Assembly (NCBI RefSeq): GCF_030851345.1
Contig: NZ_JALPNU010000015.1
Span: 1 to 64,000, forward strand
Direction: 5' to 3'
Source of the DNA: Marinifilum sp. D714
Lineage (GTDB): Bacteria; Bacteroidota; Bacteroidia; Bacteroidales; Marinifilaceae
DNA length: 64,000 bases
Notes under the pieces: generated by a model
What the model saw: the letters and a program-made list of their open reading frames with translations, nothing else
What the model was told of the DNA's origin: nothing
The model's database searches: none
Shown here: one piece after another, positions 34,272 to 43,514 of the stretch
How positions within the stretch are numbered: the stretch's first letter is position 1
How the letters are laid out: every line of letters starts with the position of its first letter
Translations under genes and position numbers: made by a program

Positions 34272-35441
34272 ATGATCACCGAATCAGATTTTGATGACAT
34301 AAGACCATATAACGATTCAGAGGTAGTTGAAGTAATTAATCGCCTTCTTCAAGAAGAAGCGTTTATTAAGTTTGCGCAGCAACTTTTTCCTGGTTTCACA
34401 AAAGAAATGATAGAAAAAGCCTTGAGCGAAGTGAAAACCATCAAGGAATTTCAGGGTAATTTTATTATCCGATTGGCGCAACATATTATCGACAACACAA
34501 CCAAAGGAATCACAATTGACGGATTGGAAAACTTAGACCCTAACGAAAGTTATCTATTCATTTCTGATCATCGTGATATTATCCTTGATTCAGCATTGCT
34601 CAATGTAATGATGCATCATCATGGTTTTGAAACAACAGAAATTGCTATTGGAAGTAACTTATTAATTCAGCCTTGGATTGCTGATTTAGTTAAGCTGAAT
34701 AAAAGTTTTGTCGTAAACAGAAATGTAACTGTTCGCCAGATGTTGGAAAGCTCAAAACAACTTTCCAATTACATCAACTTTGCCTTAAACACCAAGAAAT
34801 CCTCAATTTGGATTGCCCAACGTGAAGGTAGAACAAAAGATGGTGATGACAGAACGCAACAAAGTCTTTTAAAAATGCTACAAATGAGTGGCGGAAAAGA
34901 ATTTTGTTCCCACTTCAAAAACCTAAGAATTGTTCCTGTTGCTATTTCTTATGAATACGAACCTTGCGATGCAATGAAAACTCTTGAGGTTCACTTGAAA
35001 GAAACTGAATCCGGATATCAAAAAACTGCGAAAGATGACTTAAGAAGTATGATTCGCGGAATGATAAACGAAAAAGGTCGTGTTCACTTCCATATCGGCA
35101 AGCCAATATCTCACATGTTGGATACCATAGAAGATATGGATGAAAGCAAAGACAAATACAAAGCCCTTGCTGATTTAATTGATTACAGAATTCACAAAAA
35201 TTACAAATTGTGGCCTGACAATTATATTGCTTACGACATTGTTAACAACAGCAAAGAGTTTCTTGACAAATATACCATTGAGGAAAAGGAATTATTCCTT
35301 AAACACATGGAAAAGAAAATTGCAACAATCGAAGATCGTGCTGAAAACATGGAAAGATTGCACCAGATCTTCTTTGAGATTTATGCAAATCCTGTAAAAA
35401 ACAGGTTAGAATTAACAAAACCAGAATTTGTTGAAGATTAA
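34272..35441 (+). CDS. PlsC-like 1-acylglycerol-3-phosphate acyltransferase domain protein
   Basis: 389 residues, with the acyltransferase domain at about 75-290. The expected His-x4-Asp motif reads ISDHRDIILDSALL here, i.e. His-x5-Asp unless the near Asp (HRD) is used. A later AQREGRTKDGDD matches the second conserved block (EGTR-like), and IVPVAISYEYEPCD follows. Helical C-terminal extension of about 100 residues. Likely acylates lysophosphatidic acid or another lipid at the membrane. Own promoter and terminator. Confidence 0.8.
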   Translation: MITESDFDDIRPYNDSEVVEVINRLLQEEAFIKFAQQLFPGFTKEMIEKALSEVKTIKEFQGNFIIRLAQHIIDNTTKGITIDGLENLDPNESYLFISDHRDIILDSALLNVMMHHHGFETTEIAIGSNLLIQPWIADLVKLNKSFVVNRNVTVRQMLESSKQLSNYINFALNTKKSSIWIAQREGRTKDGDDRTQQSLLKMLQMSGGKEFCSHFKNLRIVPVAISYEYEPCDAMKTLEVHLKETESGYQKTAKDDLRSMIRGMINEKGRVHFHIGKPISHMLDTIEDMDESKDKYKALADLIDYRIHKNYKLWPDNYIAYDIVNNSKEFLDKYTIEEKELFLKHMEKKIATIEDRAENMERLHQIFFEIYANPVKNRLELTKPEFVED

Positions 35442-35450
35442 ATAACTCAA

Positions 35451-35478
35451 AAGGCTTTCGTAATGAAAGCCTTTTTTA
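35451..35478 (+). terminator. terminator of the acyltransferase gene
   Basis: Perfect 9-bp stem AAGGCTTTC/GAAAGCCTT (35451-35459/35465-35473) and T-run, 9 bp after the stop. Confidence 0.85.
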
Positions 35479-35545
35479 TTGTATTTTCTTTTTATTGAAC
35501 GAGATTTTTAATAATTTCGATTAACGAAAAATCAACTACACAATT

Positions 35546-35761
35546 ATGAAATTGATAAAGTTTCTTCTGATCATGTCTACCTTTTTAATAATGGTAGCCG
35601 CAATTTTTAATCTTTTAAATGCTAATGCCGAAACACCTGACAGAACAGGCGTTTATATCGAGCTAGTTGTAATGTTCGTCCTTACCCTTACAATGGTATT
35701 ATTGAACAACGTAGAAAAAAAGATGAAACAATTGGAAAACAAACAGGATCAGGAGCTTTAA
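35546..35761 (+). CDS. small two-span membrane protein
   Basis: 71 residues, not recognised. Hydrophobic segments at about 3-24 and 39-57 flank a polar loop (NANAETPDRTGV); the tail is charged and possibly coiled (NNVEKKMKQLENKQDQ). Acceptable as a gene because of clear codon structure, a good start context after the preceding terminator, and a terminator at its own end. Confidence 0.6.
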   Translation: MKLIKFLLIMSTFLIMVAAIFNLLNANAETPDRTGVYIELVVMFVLTLTMVLLNNVEKKMKQLENKQDQEL

Positions 35762-35776
35762 TGGCTCCTTTTTTTA
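35751..35776 (+). terminator. terminator overlapping the small gene's stop codon
   Basis: AGGAGC (35751-35756) pairs with GCTCCT (35764-35769), followed by a run of T. The left arm lies in the last codons and the stop codon (35759-35761) falls in the loop. Confidence 0.75.
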
Positions 35777-35897
35777 TGCCTAAAACCTACAAATTACAGG
35801 CATTAAGAAACTATAAAAATAGAATTACTAAAATCCTAAATAATGTTAAGGCTTGTTAATACATTCAATATTTCAATAAAGATTTTGGTATATTCGA

Positions 35898-36122
35898 ATG
35901 CAGGCTCAAAACAAAAAGAAAAAAGTAATGCTTGAACAAACAAAAATTGTACTATCTAACGTCAGCTTTGACTTAGGCTTATTTCGAAAAGAACTTATTA
36001 AGGCTCTTAAATGGCTGCAACCATCAGAAGTAGCCGCACTTAAAAACTGGTGTTCGGAAAATTTTTCAGGAAGGTTCGATGAAATCGTATCTGAAGTTCT
36101 CCACCCACAATTGTCTTTATAA
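35898..36122 (+). CDS. small soluble protein, unknown
   Basis: At most 74 residues; not recognised. A -7-like TATATTCG at 35889-35896 ends just before the first ATG, so the real start may be the ATG at 35928, giving 64 residues beginning MLEQTKIVLSNVSFD. Predicted helical, with FRKELIKALKWLQPSEVAALKNW. No motif. A terminator follows. Confidence 0.5.
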   Translation: MQAQNKKKKVMLEQTKIVLSNVSFDLGLFRKELIKALKWLQPSEVAALKNWCSENFSGRFDEIVSEVLHPQLSL

Positions 36123-36145
36123 TATTTATAACAACCAATAATAAG

Positions 36146-36174
36146 GAGAGGTGCATCACGCCTCTCTTTTTTTG
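36146..36174 (+). terminator. terminator
   Basis: GAGAGG/CCTCTC (36146-36151/36161-36166) with TTTTTTTTG after it, closing the 35898 gene. Confidence 0.8.
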
Positions 36175-36252
36175 TGTTTGTAATTTCCTATCAGTGACTC
36201 ATTTCCAATTCGAAAAATTAGCTTAACTTCGCAGCTGATAAAATTTAAAGAG

Positions 36253-36537
36253 ATGATAAAGTTTAAACGTCATATTAAAGTTGATGATCAGGTTTTCGAA
36301 ACCTGGTTTGGGATGGACATTAAGAAAAAAGGTGGAAAACCTAATGTGAGTATATTTTACTATACAGATGACCCAAATGAAGAATTAAGTGTTCACCAAC
36401 TAATTAAAGGGAATTTTACGAGCAAAGATGAAGCTGTAAAATACGGTACCAGATTCATGAGAAGAATGTACCAAGACATGATAAAAAGAGAAGTTTCTTC
36501 TTCTAGCGAAGAAAACGAAGAGGAAACAATACTATAA
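36253..36537 (+). CDS. small conserved-looking protein, 94 residues
   Basis: Not recognised. A mixed alpha/beta pattern begins MIKFKRHIKVDDQVFETWF, with a central NVSIFYYTDD strand and a Glu/Ser-rich tail. A TAACTTCG element near 36224 is a degenerate promoter box about 25 bases upstream. Soluble; no motif. Ends at a bidirectional terminator shared with aspS. Confidence 0.55.
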   Translation: MIKFKRHIKVDDQVFETWFGMDIKKKGGKPNVSIFYYTDDPNEELSVHQLIKGNFTSKDEAVKYGTRFMRRMYQDMIKREVSSSSEENEEETIL

Positions 36538-36550
36538 ATTACCTCACAAA

Positions 36551-36578
36551 AAAACCCGATCAATGGATCGGGTTTTTC
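36551..36578. terminator. bidirectional terminator (36253 gene and aspS)
   Basis: AAAACCCGATC/GATCGGGTTTT (36551-36561/36566-36576), an 11-bp perfect stem and a four-base loop, between two converging genes. Confidence 0.9.
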
Positions 36579-36595
36579 TTTATCTGAATTTTAAA

Positions 36596-38347
36596 TTATT
36601 CTTTTCTGTAATCAAGGCCTAACTCCACCATTTGCTCATCAGCAATTGTTGAAGGAGAATCAATCATTACATCGCGACCTGAATTGTTTTTAGGGAATGC
36701 AATTACATCACGGATAGACTCAATTCCTGCAAACAATGATGCCAAACGGTCGAAACCAAAAGCAATACCACCATGAGGAGGTGCACCATACTGGAATGCA
36801 TCCATTAAGAAACCAAACTGAGCTTTTGCTTCCTCATCGGTAAATCCAAGATGCTTGAACATTTGAGCTTGCAATTCAGTATCGTGAATACGGATTGAAC
36901 CTCCACCAATCTCAACACCATTGATAACAAGATCGTAAGCATTTGCACGAACTTTTCCTGGCTCTGTTTCCAACATGTGGAAATCCTCTGCCTTAGGAGA
37001 AGTAAACGGATGGTGCATTGCATGATATCGTTGAGAATCTTCATCCCACTCCAAAAGAGGGAAATCAACAACCCACATTGGTTTGAATACCTTGTTATCA
37101 CGTAAACCTAACTGAGTACCCAATTCCAAACGAAGCTCACAAAGTTGAGTTAAAGTTGAATTCTTATCACCAACCAAAATCAACATCAAATCGCCTGGTT
37201 TTGCATTACAAGATTCAGCCCACTTTTGTAAGTCTTCAGCGCTGTAGAACTTATCTACCGATGATTTAAATGAACCGTCTTCGTTGTATTTCACGTAAAC
37301 CAATCCTTTAGCTCCCACTTGTGGGCGCTTTACAAAATCGGTTAATTTATCTAATTGTTTACGAGTATAATTTGCACAGCCTTCAGCGCAAATTGCCCCA
37401 ATATACTCTGCTTCGTCGAATACTTTAAAATCATTCCCTTTTGCAATAACGCTTAAGTCTACGAACTCCATTCCGAAACGGATATCTGGTTTATCGCTAC
37501 CATATTTTTCCATAGCTGTAGCGTAATCCATGCGTGGGAAATCGTAATCGATATCCACATTCTTCAATTTCTTGAATAAGTTTTTGGTCAATCCTTCGAA
37601 AGTATTCAAAATATCATCTTGCTCCACAAATGCCATCTCGCAATCAATTTGAGTAAACTCAGGCTGACGGTCGGCACGTAAATCCTCATCGCGGAAACAT
37701 TTTACAATTTGATAGTAACGGTCGAAACCAGAAATCATCAACAATTGCTTAAACACCTGTGGCGACTGTGGCAATGCATAAAACTCACCCGGATTCATTC
37801 TCGATGGAACAATAAAGTCACGAGCCCCTTCAGGAGTAGACTTAATCAAAACAGGAGTTTCTGTTTCGATGAAGTTTAATTGGTCAAGATAGTTGCGAAC
37901 CTCGATACCCATTTTGTGACGCATTACAAGATTTTCGCGAACACAAGAACGACGCAAATCAAGGTAACGATATTTCATTCTTAACTCATCACCACCATCG
38001 GTATCATCTTCAATTGTGAATGGAGGCAAAGCCGATTTGCTCAACACCTCAAGTTTTTCAGCAATAATCTCTACATCACCTGTAGACATTTTACTGTTTT
38101 TGCTTTCTCTTTCTGCAACCTTACCTGTAATGGCAACAACGAACTCACGTCCTAGCTTACGAGCTTGTTCACACAATTCAGCATTTGTTTCCATATTGAA
38201 AACAAACTGTGTAATGCCGTAACGATCTCGAAGATCGACAAAAGTCATTCCACCCAAATCGCGTGCTTTTTGCACCCAACCACTTAATGTTACCGTTTCG
38301 CTTACATTCTCAATTCTTAATTCTCCGCAAGTATGAGTTCTGTACAT
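36596..38347 (-). CDS. aspS: aspartyl-tRNA synthetase
   Basis: 583 residues, the bacterial class II form with an OB anticodon domain at 1-110, a catalytic core split by a GAD insertion (about 290-420), and motif 3 near the end ([16 protein letters not shown]). Motif 2 region [18 protein letters not shown] is intact. Charges tRNA-Asp. The genome's type (discriminating or not) cannot be told here. A heptamer repeat array lies 26-60 bp before its start. Confidence 0.97.
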   Translation of the reverse strand: MYRTHTCGELRIENVSETVTLSGWVQKARDLGGMTFVDLRDRYGITQFVFNMETNAELCEQARKLGREFVVAITGKVAERESKNSKMSTGDVEIIAEKLEVLSKSALPPFTIEDDTDGGDELRMKYRYLDLRRSCVRENLVMRHKMGIEVRNYLDQLNFIETETPVLIKSTPEGARDFIVPSRMNPGEFYALPQSPQVFKQLLMISGFDRYYQIVKCFRDEDLRADRQPEFTQIDCEMAFVEQDDILNTFEGLTKNLFKKLKNVDIDYDFPRMDYATAMEKYGSDKPDIRFGMEFVDLSVIAKGNDFKVFDEAEYIGAICAEGCANYTRKQLDKLTDFVKRPQVGAKGLVYVKYNEDGSFKSSVDKFYSAEDLQKWAESCNAKPGDLMLILVGDKNSTLTQLCELRLELGTQLGLRDNKVFKPMWVVDFPLLEWDEDSQRYHAMHHPFTSPKAEDFHMLETEPGKVRANAYDLVINGVEIGGGSIRIHDTELQAQMFKHLGFTDEEAKAQFGFLMDAFQYGAPPHGGIAFGFDRLASLFAGIESIRDVIAFPKNNSGRDVMIDSPSTIADEQMVELGLDYRKE

Positions 38348-38372
38348 CTTTTACCAATTAATTGAATTAAAC

Positions 38373-38407
38373 TAGCTTTTAGCCTTTAGCTATTAGCTCT
38401 TAGCTTT
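38373..38407. repeat. five tandem 7-bp repeats upstream of aspS
   Basis: TAGCTTT, TAGCCTT, TAGCTAT, TAGCTCT and TAGCTTT follow one another without gaps (consensus TAGCYNT). The array lies 26-60 bp upstream of the aspS ATG, in its leader or promoter. Confidence 0.8.
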
Positions 38408-38483
38408 TAAAATTCTACACCAGAACATCCAAATCAAACCATCAATTCGAAAAATGGAATTCATTCTTTGTTACTGGTTTTGT

Positions 38484-38491
38484 TAACTTTG
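38484..38491 (+). promoter_or_regulatory. -7 box upstream of tadA
   Basis: TAACTTTG is a full match, but the -33 side is unclear (TTC 17 bp upstream). Start about 38497, a leader of about 60 bases. Confidence 0.5.
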
Positions 38492-38556
38492 CGAAAATAC
38501 TAACAATTTGTGAAACAGAATAGCTTTCATTAACAGATTTATAAAAAAGATTATTT

Positions 38557-39018
38557 ATGAATTCGAACGATACAATTACTCCCTTCTCCGATGAATATTT
38601 TATGAAACAAGCCATGCAAGAAGCCTACAAAGCTTTCGAAGAAGATGAGATTCCTGTAGGTGCTGTAATCGTTAGTAACAACAGGATAATTGCCCGTTCG
38701 CACAATTTAACCGAGCGATTAAACGATGTGACAGCACATGCCGAAATGCAAGCCATTACTTCAGCTGCCAATTATTTGGGCGGAAAATATTTAAAAGATT
38801 GCACCCTTTACGTTACTTTGGAACCTTGCAACATGTGTGCAGGTGCTTTGGCATGGTCGCAAATCACCCGAATTGTTTATGGTGCTGGCGATAAAAAAAG
38901 AGGTTTCACAAGATTTACTCCTTCTCCCTTACATCCGAGAACCGAAATTACATCAGGAATACTAAAAGAGGAAAGCTCAGAGCTTATAAAAAGTTTCTTC
39001 TCTAAAAAGAGGAACTAG
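38557..39018 (+). CDS. tadA: tRNA-specific adenosine deaminase
   Basis: 153 residues. Converts A34 to inosine in tRNA-Arg(ACG). Zinc site His61-Ala-Glu63 (TAHAEMQA) and Cys91-x2-Cys94 (EPCNMCAGA), with proton donor Glu63. Length and fold are those of TadA; a guanine deaminase is less likely given the RHxKxRGFTRF-like C-terminal motif (KKRGFTRFTPSPLHP). Confidence 0.9.
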   Translation: MNSNDTITPFSDEYFMKQAMQEAYKAFEEDEIPVGAVIVSNNRIIARSHNLTERLNDVTAHAEMQAITSAANYLGGKYLKDCTLYVTLEPCNMCAGALAWSQITRIVYGAGDKKRGFTRFTPSPLHPRTEITSGILKEESSELIKSFFSKKRN

Positions 39019-39062
39019 TCTTAAAAAAATCGAATCAAAATTATTTTTTTACAAAAAAAGAT

Positions 39063-39070
39063 TACTTTTG
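39063..39070 (+). promoter_or_regulatory. -7 box upstream of deoD
   Basis: TACTTTTG matches TAnnTTTG, with only a T-rich tract at the -33 position. If used, the deoD transcript has a leader of about 195 bases. Confidence 0.4.
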
Positions 39071-39270
39071 TGCTCGGCTTTAAATTTTTAAGCAGATTTT
39101 ATTAGTAATAATTCATCTGTCTTAAAGCAAAGAAGCATACTACCGTCCAACCCATTTTATAATCCATTCTCTTTTTTTAGAAAGCGAGTAAAGCGCAATT
39201 ATTTGCGATATGATTAATTATTATACGTAAAACGATTATCTTTATTAGTAAACTTTTAAAAAAGGATACC

Positions 39271-39987
39271 ATGAGTGCACACAACGAAGCAAAAATGGGC
39301 GAAATTGCCGAAACAATACTTTTACCAGGCGATCCGTTAAGAGCAAAATATATTGCTGATAACTTTCTGGAAGATGTAGTATGCTACAACCAAGTAAGAA
39401 ACATGCTTGGATTTACCGGAACTTACAAAGGAAAAAGAATTTCGGTTCAAGGAACAGGAATGGGAGTTCCATCAATCTCTATTTATACTCATGAGTTAAT
39501 CAACCAATATGGTGTAAAAAACTTGATTAGAATTGGAACTTGCGGATCATTCAACAAAGATGTTCACGTACGCGACGTAATTTTATCAATGACATCATGT
39601 ACCGATTCTGCAATCAACAAGAATTTATTTAGAGGAATGGATTATGCTCCATGTGCTGACTTTGGCTTGTTAAGCGATGCACACAAAGCTGCAGTTGAAA
39701 AAGGTGTAAATGTAAAAGTTGGATCAACTTTAACTTCTGATATTTTCTATCACGACCTTGACAACAATCCTGAACCGTTTAAACTATGGGCAGATTATGG
39801 AGTATTAGCTGTTGAAATGGAAGCTACTGCTTTATATACTTTAGCTGCTCGTTATAACGCAAAAGCACTAGCCATTATGACTGTAAGTGATCACATCCTT
39901 ACAGGAGAAGAGACAAGTGCTGATGAGCGTCAAACCACTTTGAACACAATGATTGAAATTGGTTTGGAAACTGCAATTAGGCAATAA
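39271..39987 (+). CDS. deoD: purine-nucleoside phosphorylase, DeoD type
   Basis: 238 residues, hexameric trimer-of-dimers family. Splits purine (deoxy)nucleosides with phosphate. Visible: [13 protein letters not shown] for phosphate binding, RIGTCGS, and [28 protein letters not shown] with the catalytic Asp. A purine salvage gene; apt lies about 1.5 kb downstream on the other strand. Monocistronic with its own terminator. Confidence 0.95.
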   Translation: MSAHNEAKMGEIAETILLPGDPLRAKYIADNFLEDVVCYNQVRNMLGFTGTYKGKRISVQGTGMGVPSISIYTHELINQYGVKNLIRIGTCGSFNKDVHVRDVILSMTSCTDSAINKNLFRGMDYAPCADFGLLSDAHKAAVEKGVNVKVGSTLTSDIFYHDLDNNPEPFKLWADYGVLAVEMEATALYTLAARYNAKALAIMTVSDHILTGEETSADERQTTLNTMIEIGLETAIRQ

Positions 39988-40020
39988 TTTAGATCAGATA
40001 CATTTTTAATGTACGGAATG

Positions 40021-40050
40021 GAGGAGCTATCGGGGCTCCTCTTTCTTTTT
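40021..40050 (+). terminator. terminator of deoD
   Basis: GAGGAGC/GCTCCTC (40021-40027/40035-40041), then TTTCTTTTTT. Confidence 0.85.
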
Positions 40051-40066
40051 TGCACTTGAATGAATT

Positions 40067-40103
40067 AAAAAAAGCTTGCCTAGATACTTCCAGACAAGCT
40101 TTT
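40067..40103 (-). terminator. terminator of aroA
   Basis: AAAAGCTTG/CAAGCTTTT (40070-40078/40095-40103), with an A-run on the left that is a T-run on the minus strand. 17 bp after the aroA stop. Confidence 0.8.
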
Positions 40104-40119
40104 GATATTTTATAAAGAA

Positions 40120-41346
40120 CTATTTTTCTTCAACAATAAATCCCAATTTCTGTAACTGCTCCCAAAACTCAGGGTAAGATTTCTTCACCACTTCAGGATC
40201 GTCAATCAAAACATCGTTTCTCAACATGGCAACCGGAGCAAATGCCATGGCCATCCTATGATCGTGATAGGTTTCGATAACAATTTTCTCATCCTCCTCT
40301 TTTCGCTCTCCATCCCAGGCCAACTCACCTTCTGTCGGCTCATGAAGCACATATCCCAACTTGCCTAGCTCGGTAATTAAAGCGTGAATTCTATCGGTCT
40401 CTTTAATCTTTAAAGTTTCTAATCCTTTAAAGTGAAATGGAATTCCTTTAAGGCAGGAACACACTGCAAAAGTTTGTGCCAAATCGGGCATTTGCAAGAA
40501 ATCATAAACCAACTTTTTGCAATCGCTCTCCTTCTTTTCTATAAACATGCCTCGTTTCGAGAATTGTGTTTTCACACCCAACTTTTCGAACACAGAAACC
40601 AAACCCGAATCTCCCTGGAAACTTCTTCTTCTCAATCCATCCAAGTACAATTTCCCTTCGCCAGCCAAAGCCATAAAAGACCACCAGTATGATGCTCCTG
40701 ACCAATCGCCTTCAACCGTATACGGAATTCTTTGGTAAGCTTGTTTGGCAACAAATATTTCTTGTCCTTTAAATTCCGATTTTACACCAAACTCTTCCAT
40801 AATATTCAGAGTCATTTCGATGTAGGATCGTGAAACCACATCACCTTTTAATTTAATGCGCAATCCATTTTCCAGAGTTGGTGCAATTAGTAAAAGTGCC
40901 GATATGTATTGCGAACTGGTGTCACCCTTCAATTCTACTTCCTTTCCAGTGATATTTGATCCAAAAATCTTTAAAGGCGGATATCCTTCTTTCTCCAAGT
41001 AAGAAATTTGAGCTCCCAAGGAATTTAATGCATCGACTAAAACGCCAATAGGGCGCTCTTTCATTCTATCAGATCCTGTTAAAGTCCATTCTCCAACAAT
41101 TTTCGACAAATAAGCAGTCAAAAAGCGCATGGTTGTCCCTGCATGTCCAACATCAAAAGTATTGGTATTCGAGAATAAAATATTTTGCATTGCTCTCGAA
41201 TCATCACAATCCGATAGATTTTTAATGGGCTCGAAACTATTGCTTAAGGCATTAATAATCTGAACTCGATTCGAAATACTTTTCGAAGATGGAAGTACAA
41301 CTCTTCCTTCCAGAACTTTATTGGCTTTAGAAATGGAATATTGCAT
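40120..41346 (-). CDS. aroA: 3-phosphoshikimate 1-carboxyvinyltransferase (EPSP synthase)
   Basis: 408 residues, slightly short for the family. Joins PEP and shikimate-3-phosphate in chorismate synthesis. The N-terminal LPSSKSISNRVQIINAL holds the catalytic Lys/Ser/Arg; GHAGTTMRFLTAYLS replaces the usual GNAGTAMR; SDRMKERPIGVLVDAL and KIKETDRIHAL with the catalytic Asp/Glu follow, then YHDHRMAMAFAP. His-Ala in place of Asn-Ala in the first loop is a family variant worth noting. No other aro gene is adjacent. Confidence 0.93.
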   Translation of the reverse strand: MQYSISKANKVLEGRVVLPSSKSISNRVQIINALSNSFEPIKNLSDCDDSRAMQNILFSNTNTFDVGHAGTTMRFLTAYLSKIVGEWTLTGSDRMKERPIGVLVDALNSLGAQISYLEKEGYPPLKIFGSNITGKEVELKGDTSSQYISALLLIAPTLENGLRIKLKGDVVSRSYIEMTLNIMEEFGVKSEFKGQEIFVAKQAYQRIPYTVEGDWSGASYWWSFMALAGEGKLYLDGLRRRSFQGDSGLVSVFEKLGVKTQFSKRGMFIEKKESDCKKLVYDFLQMPDLAQTFAVCSCLKGIPFHFKGLETLKIKETDRIHALITELGKLGYVLHEPTEGELAWDGERKEEDEKIVIETYHDHRMAMAFAPVAMLRNDVLIDDPEVVKKSYPEFWEQLQKLGFIVEEK

Positions 41347-41452
41347 GGTCTTTTGGTTTGATAGTTACACCGATTAATTTTAAATCGGAAGTTAAACATC
41401 CCTCTGTTTTTCAAATGGATCACAGAGAAATTTATATGCTTATACAAAAATA

Positions 41453-41480
41453 GGCCAACAATTATGAACGATTGTTGGCC
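41453..41480 (-). terminator. terminator of apt
   Basis: A perfect 10-bp stem GGCCAACAAT/ATTGTTGGCC (41453-41462/41471-41480) with TATTTTTG after it on the minus strand; 26 bp past the apt stop. Confidence 0.85.
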
Positions 41481-41505
41481 GACATATCATTAAAAGTAAA
41501 ACCCT

Positions 41506-42036
41506 TTAAAAATGGAATAAAGAATCTACTTCAAAATTCGTATTTAGCTTATCGCGACCTTTTAAAAAGTCAAGCTCCACAAGGAAATTTACAAAAGCCT
41601 TGTTAACACCACATTTTGCAAGTAGCTTGATAGAAGCTGCTGCTGTTCCACCTGTTGCCAACAAATCGTCATGCAACAAAACAACATCATCTTCAGTTAA
41701 AGCATCCTGGTGGATGTGAATTTCATCCTCGCCATACTCCAAAGTATATTTTTCAGAATAAGTTGCAGCAGGCAATTTACCTGGTTTACGAATTGGTACA
41801 AATCCAGCATTTAATTTATAAGCCAACACTGTTCCCAATATAAAACCTCTACTCTCAAGTCCTACTACCTTGGTAATTCCTTTGTCTTTATATTGCTCGT
41901 ATAATGTTTCTACCAATGTTGCCAAATGCTTTTCATCTTTCAACATTGTAGTAATATCCTTAAAAACGATTCCTTCCTTTGGGAAGTCAATCACATCTCT
42001 GATTGAATCTTTTGCTTCTTGAAGTCTTGCTTCCAT
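41506..42036 (-). CDS. apt: adenine phosphoribosyltransferase
   Basis: 176 residues. Adenine plus PRPP gives AMP. Type I PRTase with PRPP loop VVLLHDDLLATGGTAAAS and the flexible hood region RKPGKLPAATYSEKY. Start MEARLQEAKDSIRDVIDFPKEG is as in known Apt. Purine salvage, single gene with its own terminator. Confidence 0.95.
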   Translation of the reverse strand: MEARLQEAKDSIRDVIDFPKEGIVFKDITTMLKDEKHLATLVETLYEQYKDKGITKVVGLESRGFILGTVLAYKLNAGFVPIRKPGKLPAATYSEKYTLEYGEDEIHIHQDALTEDDVVLLHDDLLATGGTAAASIKLLAKCGVNKAFVNFLVELDFLKGRDKLNTNFEVDSLFHF

Positions 42037-42351
42037 TATTAATTTATTTTTCCAGGTGTAAAAAACACAAATCCGACTTGGCTAAAAGGCGCAACAATTC
42101 GGAAGAAGTGGAATATTCACCCCCTCATCACTTAATTATTCAAAATATTTACTTGATAAAGTGTGGGATAATTCCGGGTAAAAATAAAAAAGTCCGTTTA
42201 AATAAACATTCTAAATTGCAAAAATTGCACAATCTTTTTACAGATATTTAAATAAAGACTATCAACAACATTCGGAAAGATATTTTCGATCAGTTGTTGT
42301 CGAATATATCCATTAGTTTTTACCTTTGGATTGGAATTTTACACACATGCC
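42037..42351. other. intergenic region apt / 42352 gene
   Basis: 315 bp, AT-rich. Holds the promoter at 42297-42328 for the next gene. Two short direct copies of TTGCAAAAATTGCA-like sequence lie near 42216. No gene seen. Confidence 0.5.
42297..42328 (+). promoter_or_regulatory. Bacteroidota-type promoter
   Basis: TTG at 42297-42299, 21 bp, TACCTTTG at 42321-42328. The start near 42335 lies inside the open frame that begins at a TTG (42331), so translation must begin at the ATG at 42352. Confidence 0.65.
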
Positions 42352-42813
42352 ATGACAATAAACAATCAAAATCGCGCAAGCTGGATTAAACTAGCCTACT
42401 ATTTATTAATATTTCTTTTTTTAGCTTCAATTATTCTTTTGTTGTATTTAAATATCAACAAACCATATCAGGTTATTGGAATAATAAGTGCATCTGTAAT
42501 TTCGGTCATTATCTGTTCTTTTCATTTAAATTTTAATTTCATCATATATAAGGAAGGTGATGATAAAATCATTCTTCGATACTATCCTCTTCATCCCTTT
42601 CATGATAATTTTAAATCCATTGAGATTCCTAAGAATTGTCTTGCCAAATACGATTTGGAGACAAAGACATTTGGACTCAAGCCAATTGTTACACTATATC
42701 AATTAACCGAAAAAGGAATTGCAAAATATCCATCGGTTTGTTTGTCTGCACTTTCCAAAACTGAACGAAAGAAATTGATTGATTCTCTTTCTCGAAACAG
42801 TCTGAAAAAGTAA
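42352..42813 (+). CDS. two-span membrane protein with soluble tail
   Basis: 153 residues, not recognised. Two close hydrophobic segments (about 11-31 and 37-57) are followed by a beta-rich domain of about 90 residues (IILRYYPLHPFHDNFKSIEI, then KPIVTLYQLTEKG) that resembles bacterial PH-like domains found behind such hairpins. No enzymatic motif. The promoter position decides the start. Possibly cotranscribed with the barrel gene 62 bp downstream. Confidence 0.6.
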   Translation: MTINNQNRASWIKLAYYLLIFLFLASIILLLYLNINKPYQVIGIISASVISVIICSFHLNFNFIIYKEGDDKIILRYYPLHPFHDNFKSIEIPKNCLAKYDLETKTFGLKPIVTLYQLTEKGIAKYPSVCLSALSKTERKKLIDSLSRNSLKK

Positions 42814-42875
42814 TTCAGGGCATACTATATTACTTTATTAATCGTTAGCCATACCATTAACAAATACTATTAGGA

Positions 42876-43466
42876 ATGAAAATTAAAACACTAGTAGCAA
42901 TTTTGCTATGCACATTATCATTAAATACTCTTGCTCAAAACAACGAACTACGCCTTAATATAGGTATTCCTTTAGGCAAGTATGGCAAGTTCGACCACAA
43001 CTTTGCAGGATCCGATGAAAGCAACTATCCTTCTATTTTAATACAGCTTGAAAAAGAGTGGCAGGACAATTTTAGCATAGGTGCATACATTGGTTATGCT
43101 GGCCAGAAACATGAATACGATTTTGGTCACAGCGAAACCAATTACAATTATTACAGATTAGGAAGTGTACTTACTTATGAATTGAACGATTGGCTATCGG
43201 ATATGAATATCTCGACAGGATATGATGTTGACCTGTACACTTCGGTAAAAGCAGGTATTTCTTTGGAGCACAAGAAATACGAAAACACAAGCCCCAATGC
43301 AAGTTCAAATGCAGTATACTCTGACAACACATCAAATGATTTACTGTTTGATCTGGGAGTTGTACTAGGTGCACGTTATCATTTTTCAAATCAATTTGGA
43401 TTATTTACAGAAATAGGTTGGGCAAATGCCGGATTTTTAACCATTGGAACATCATTTACTTTATAA
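42876..43466 (+). CDS. predicted outer-membrane beta-barrel protein
   Basis: 196 residues. Signal peptide 1-20 (LNTLAQ). The rest alternates polar and hydrophobic residues with many aromatics and Gly (FSIGAYIGYAGQ, YRLGSVLTYELNDW, VVLGARYHFSNQFGLFTEIGW) and ends in a Phe-Thr-Leu strand (TIGTSFTL), as outer-membrane barrels do. Eight-stranded OmpX/OmpW-like size. Function unknown; 48 bp before dprA. Confidence 0.7.
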   Translation: MKIKTLVAILLCTLSLNTLAQNNELRLNIGIPLGKYGKFDHNFAGSDESNYPSILIQLEKEWQDNFSIGAYIGYAGQKHEYDFGHSETNYNYYRLGSVLTYELNDWLSDMNISTGYDVDLYTSVKAGISLEHKKYENTSPNASSNAVYSDNTSNDLLFDLGVVLGARYHFSNQFGLFTEIGWANAGFLTIGTSFTL

Positions 43467-43514
43467 ATCTTTTGTAAATTCATATCCAGATTGTGGTATT
43501 CCTATTAATAAGGT

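Noticed and set aside
38348-38556. Attenuator or T-box for aspS
   Set aside because: No T-box consensus or terminator/antiterminator pair; the only structure is the heptamer array.
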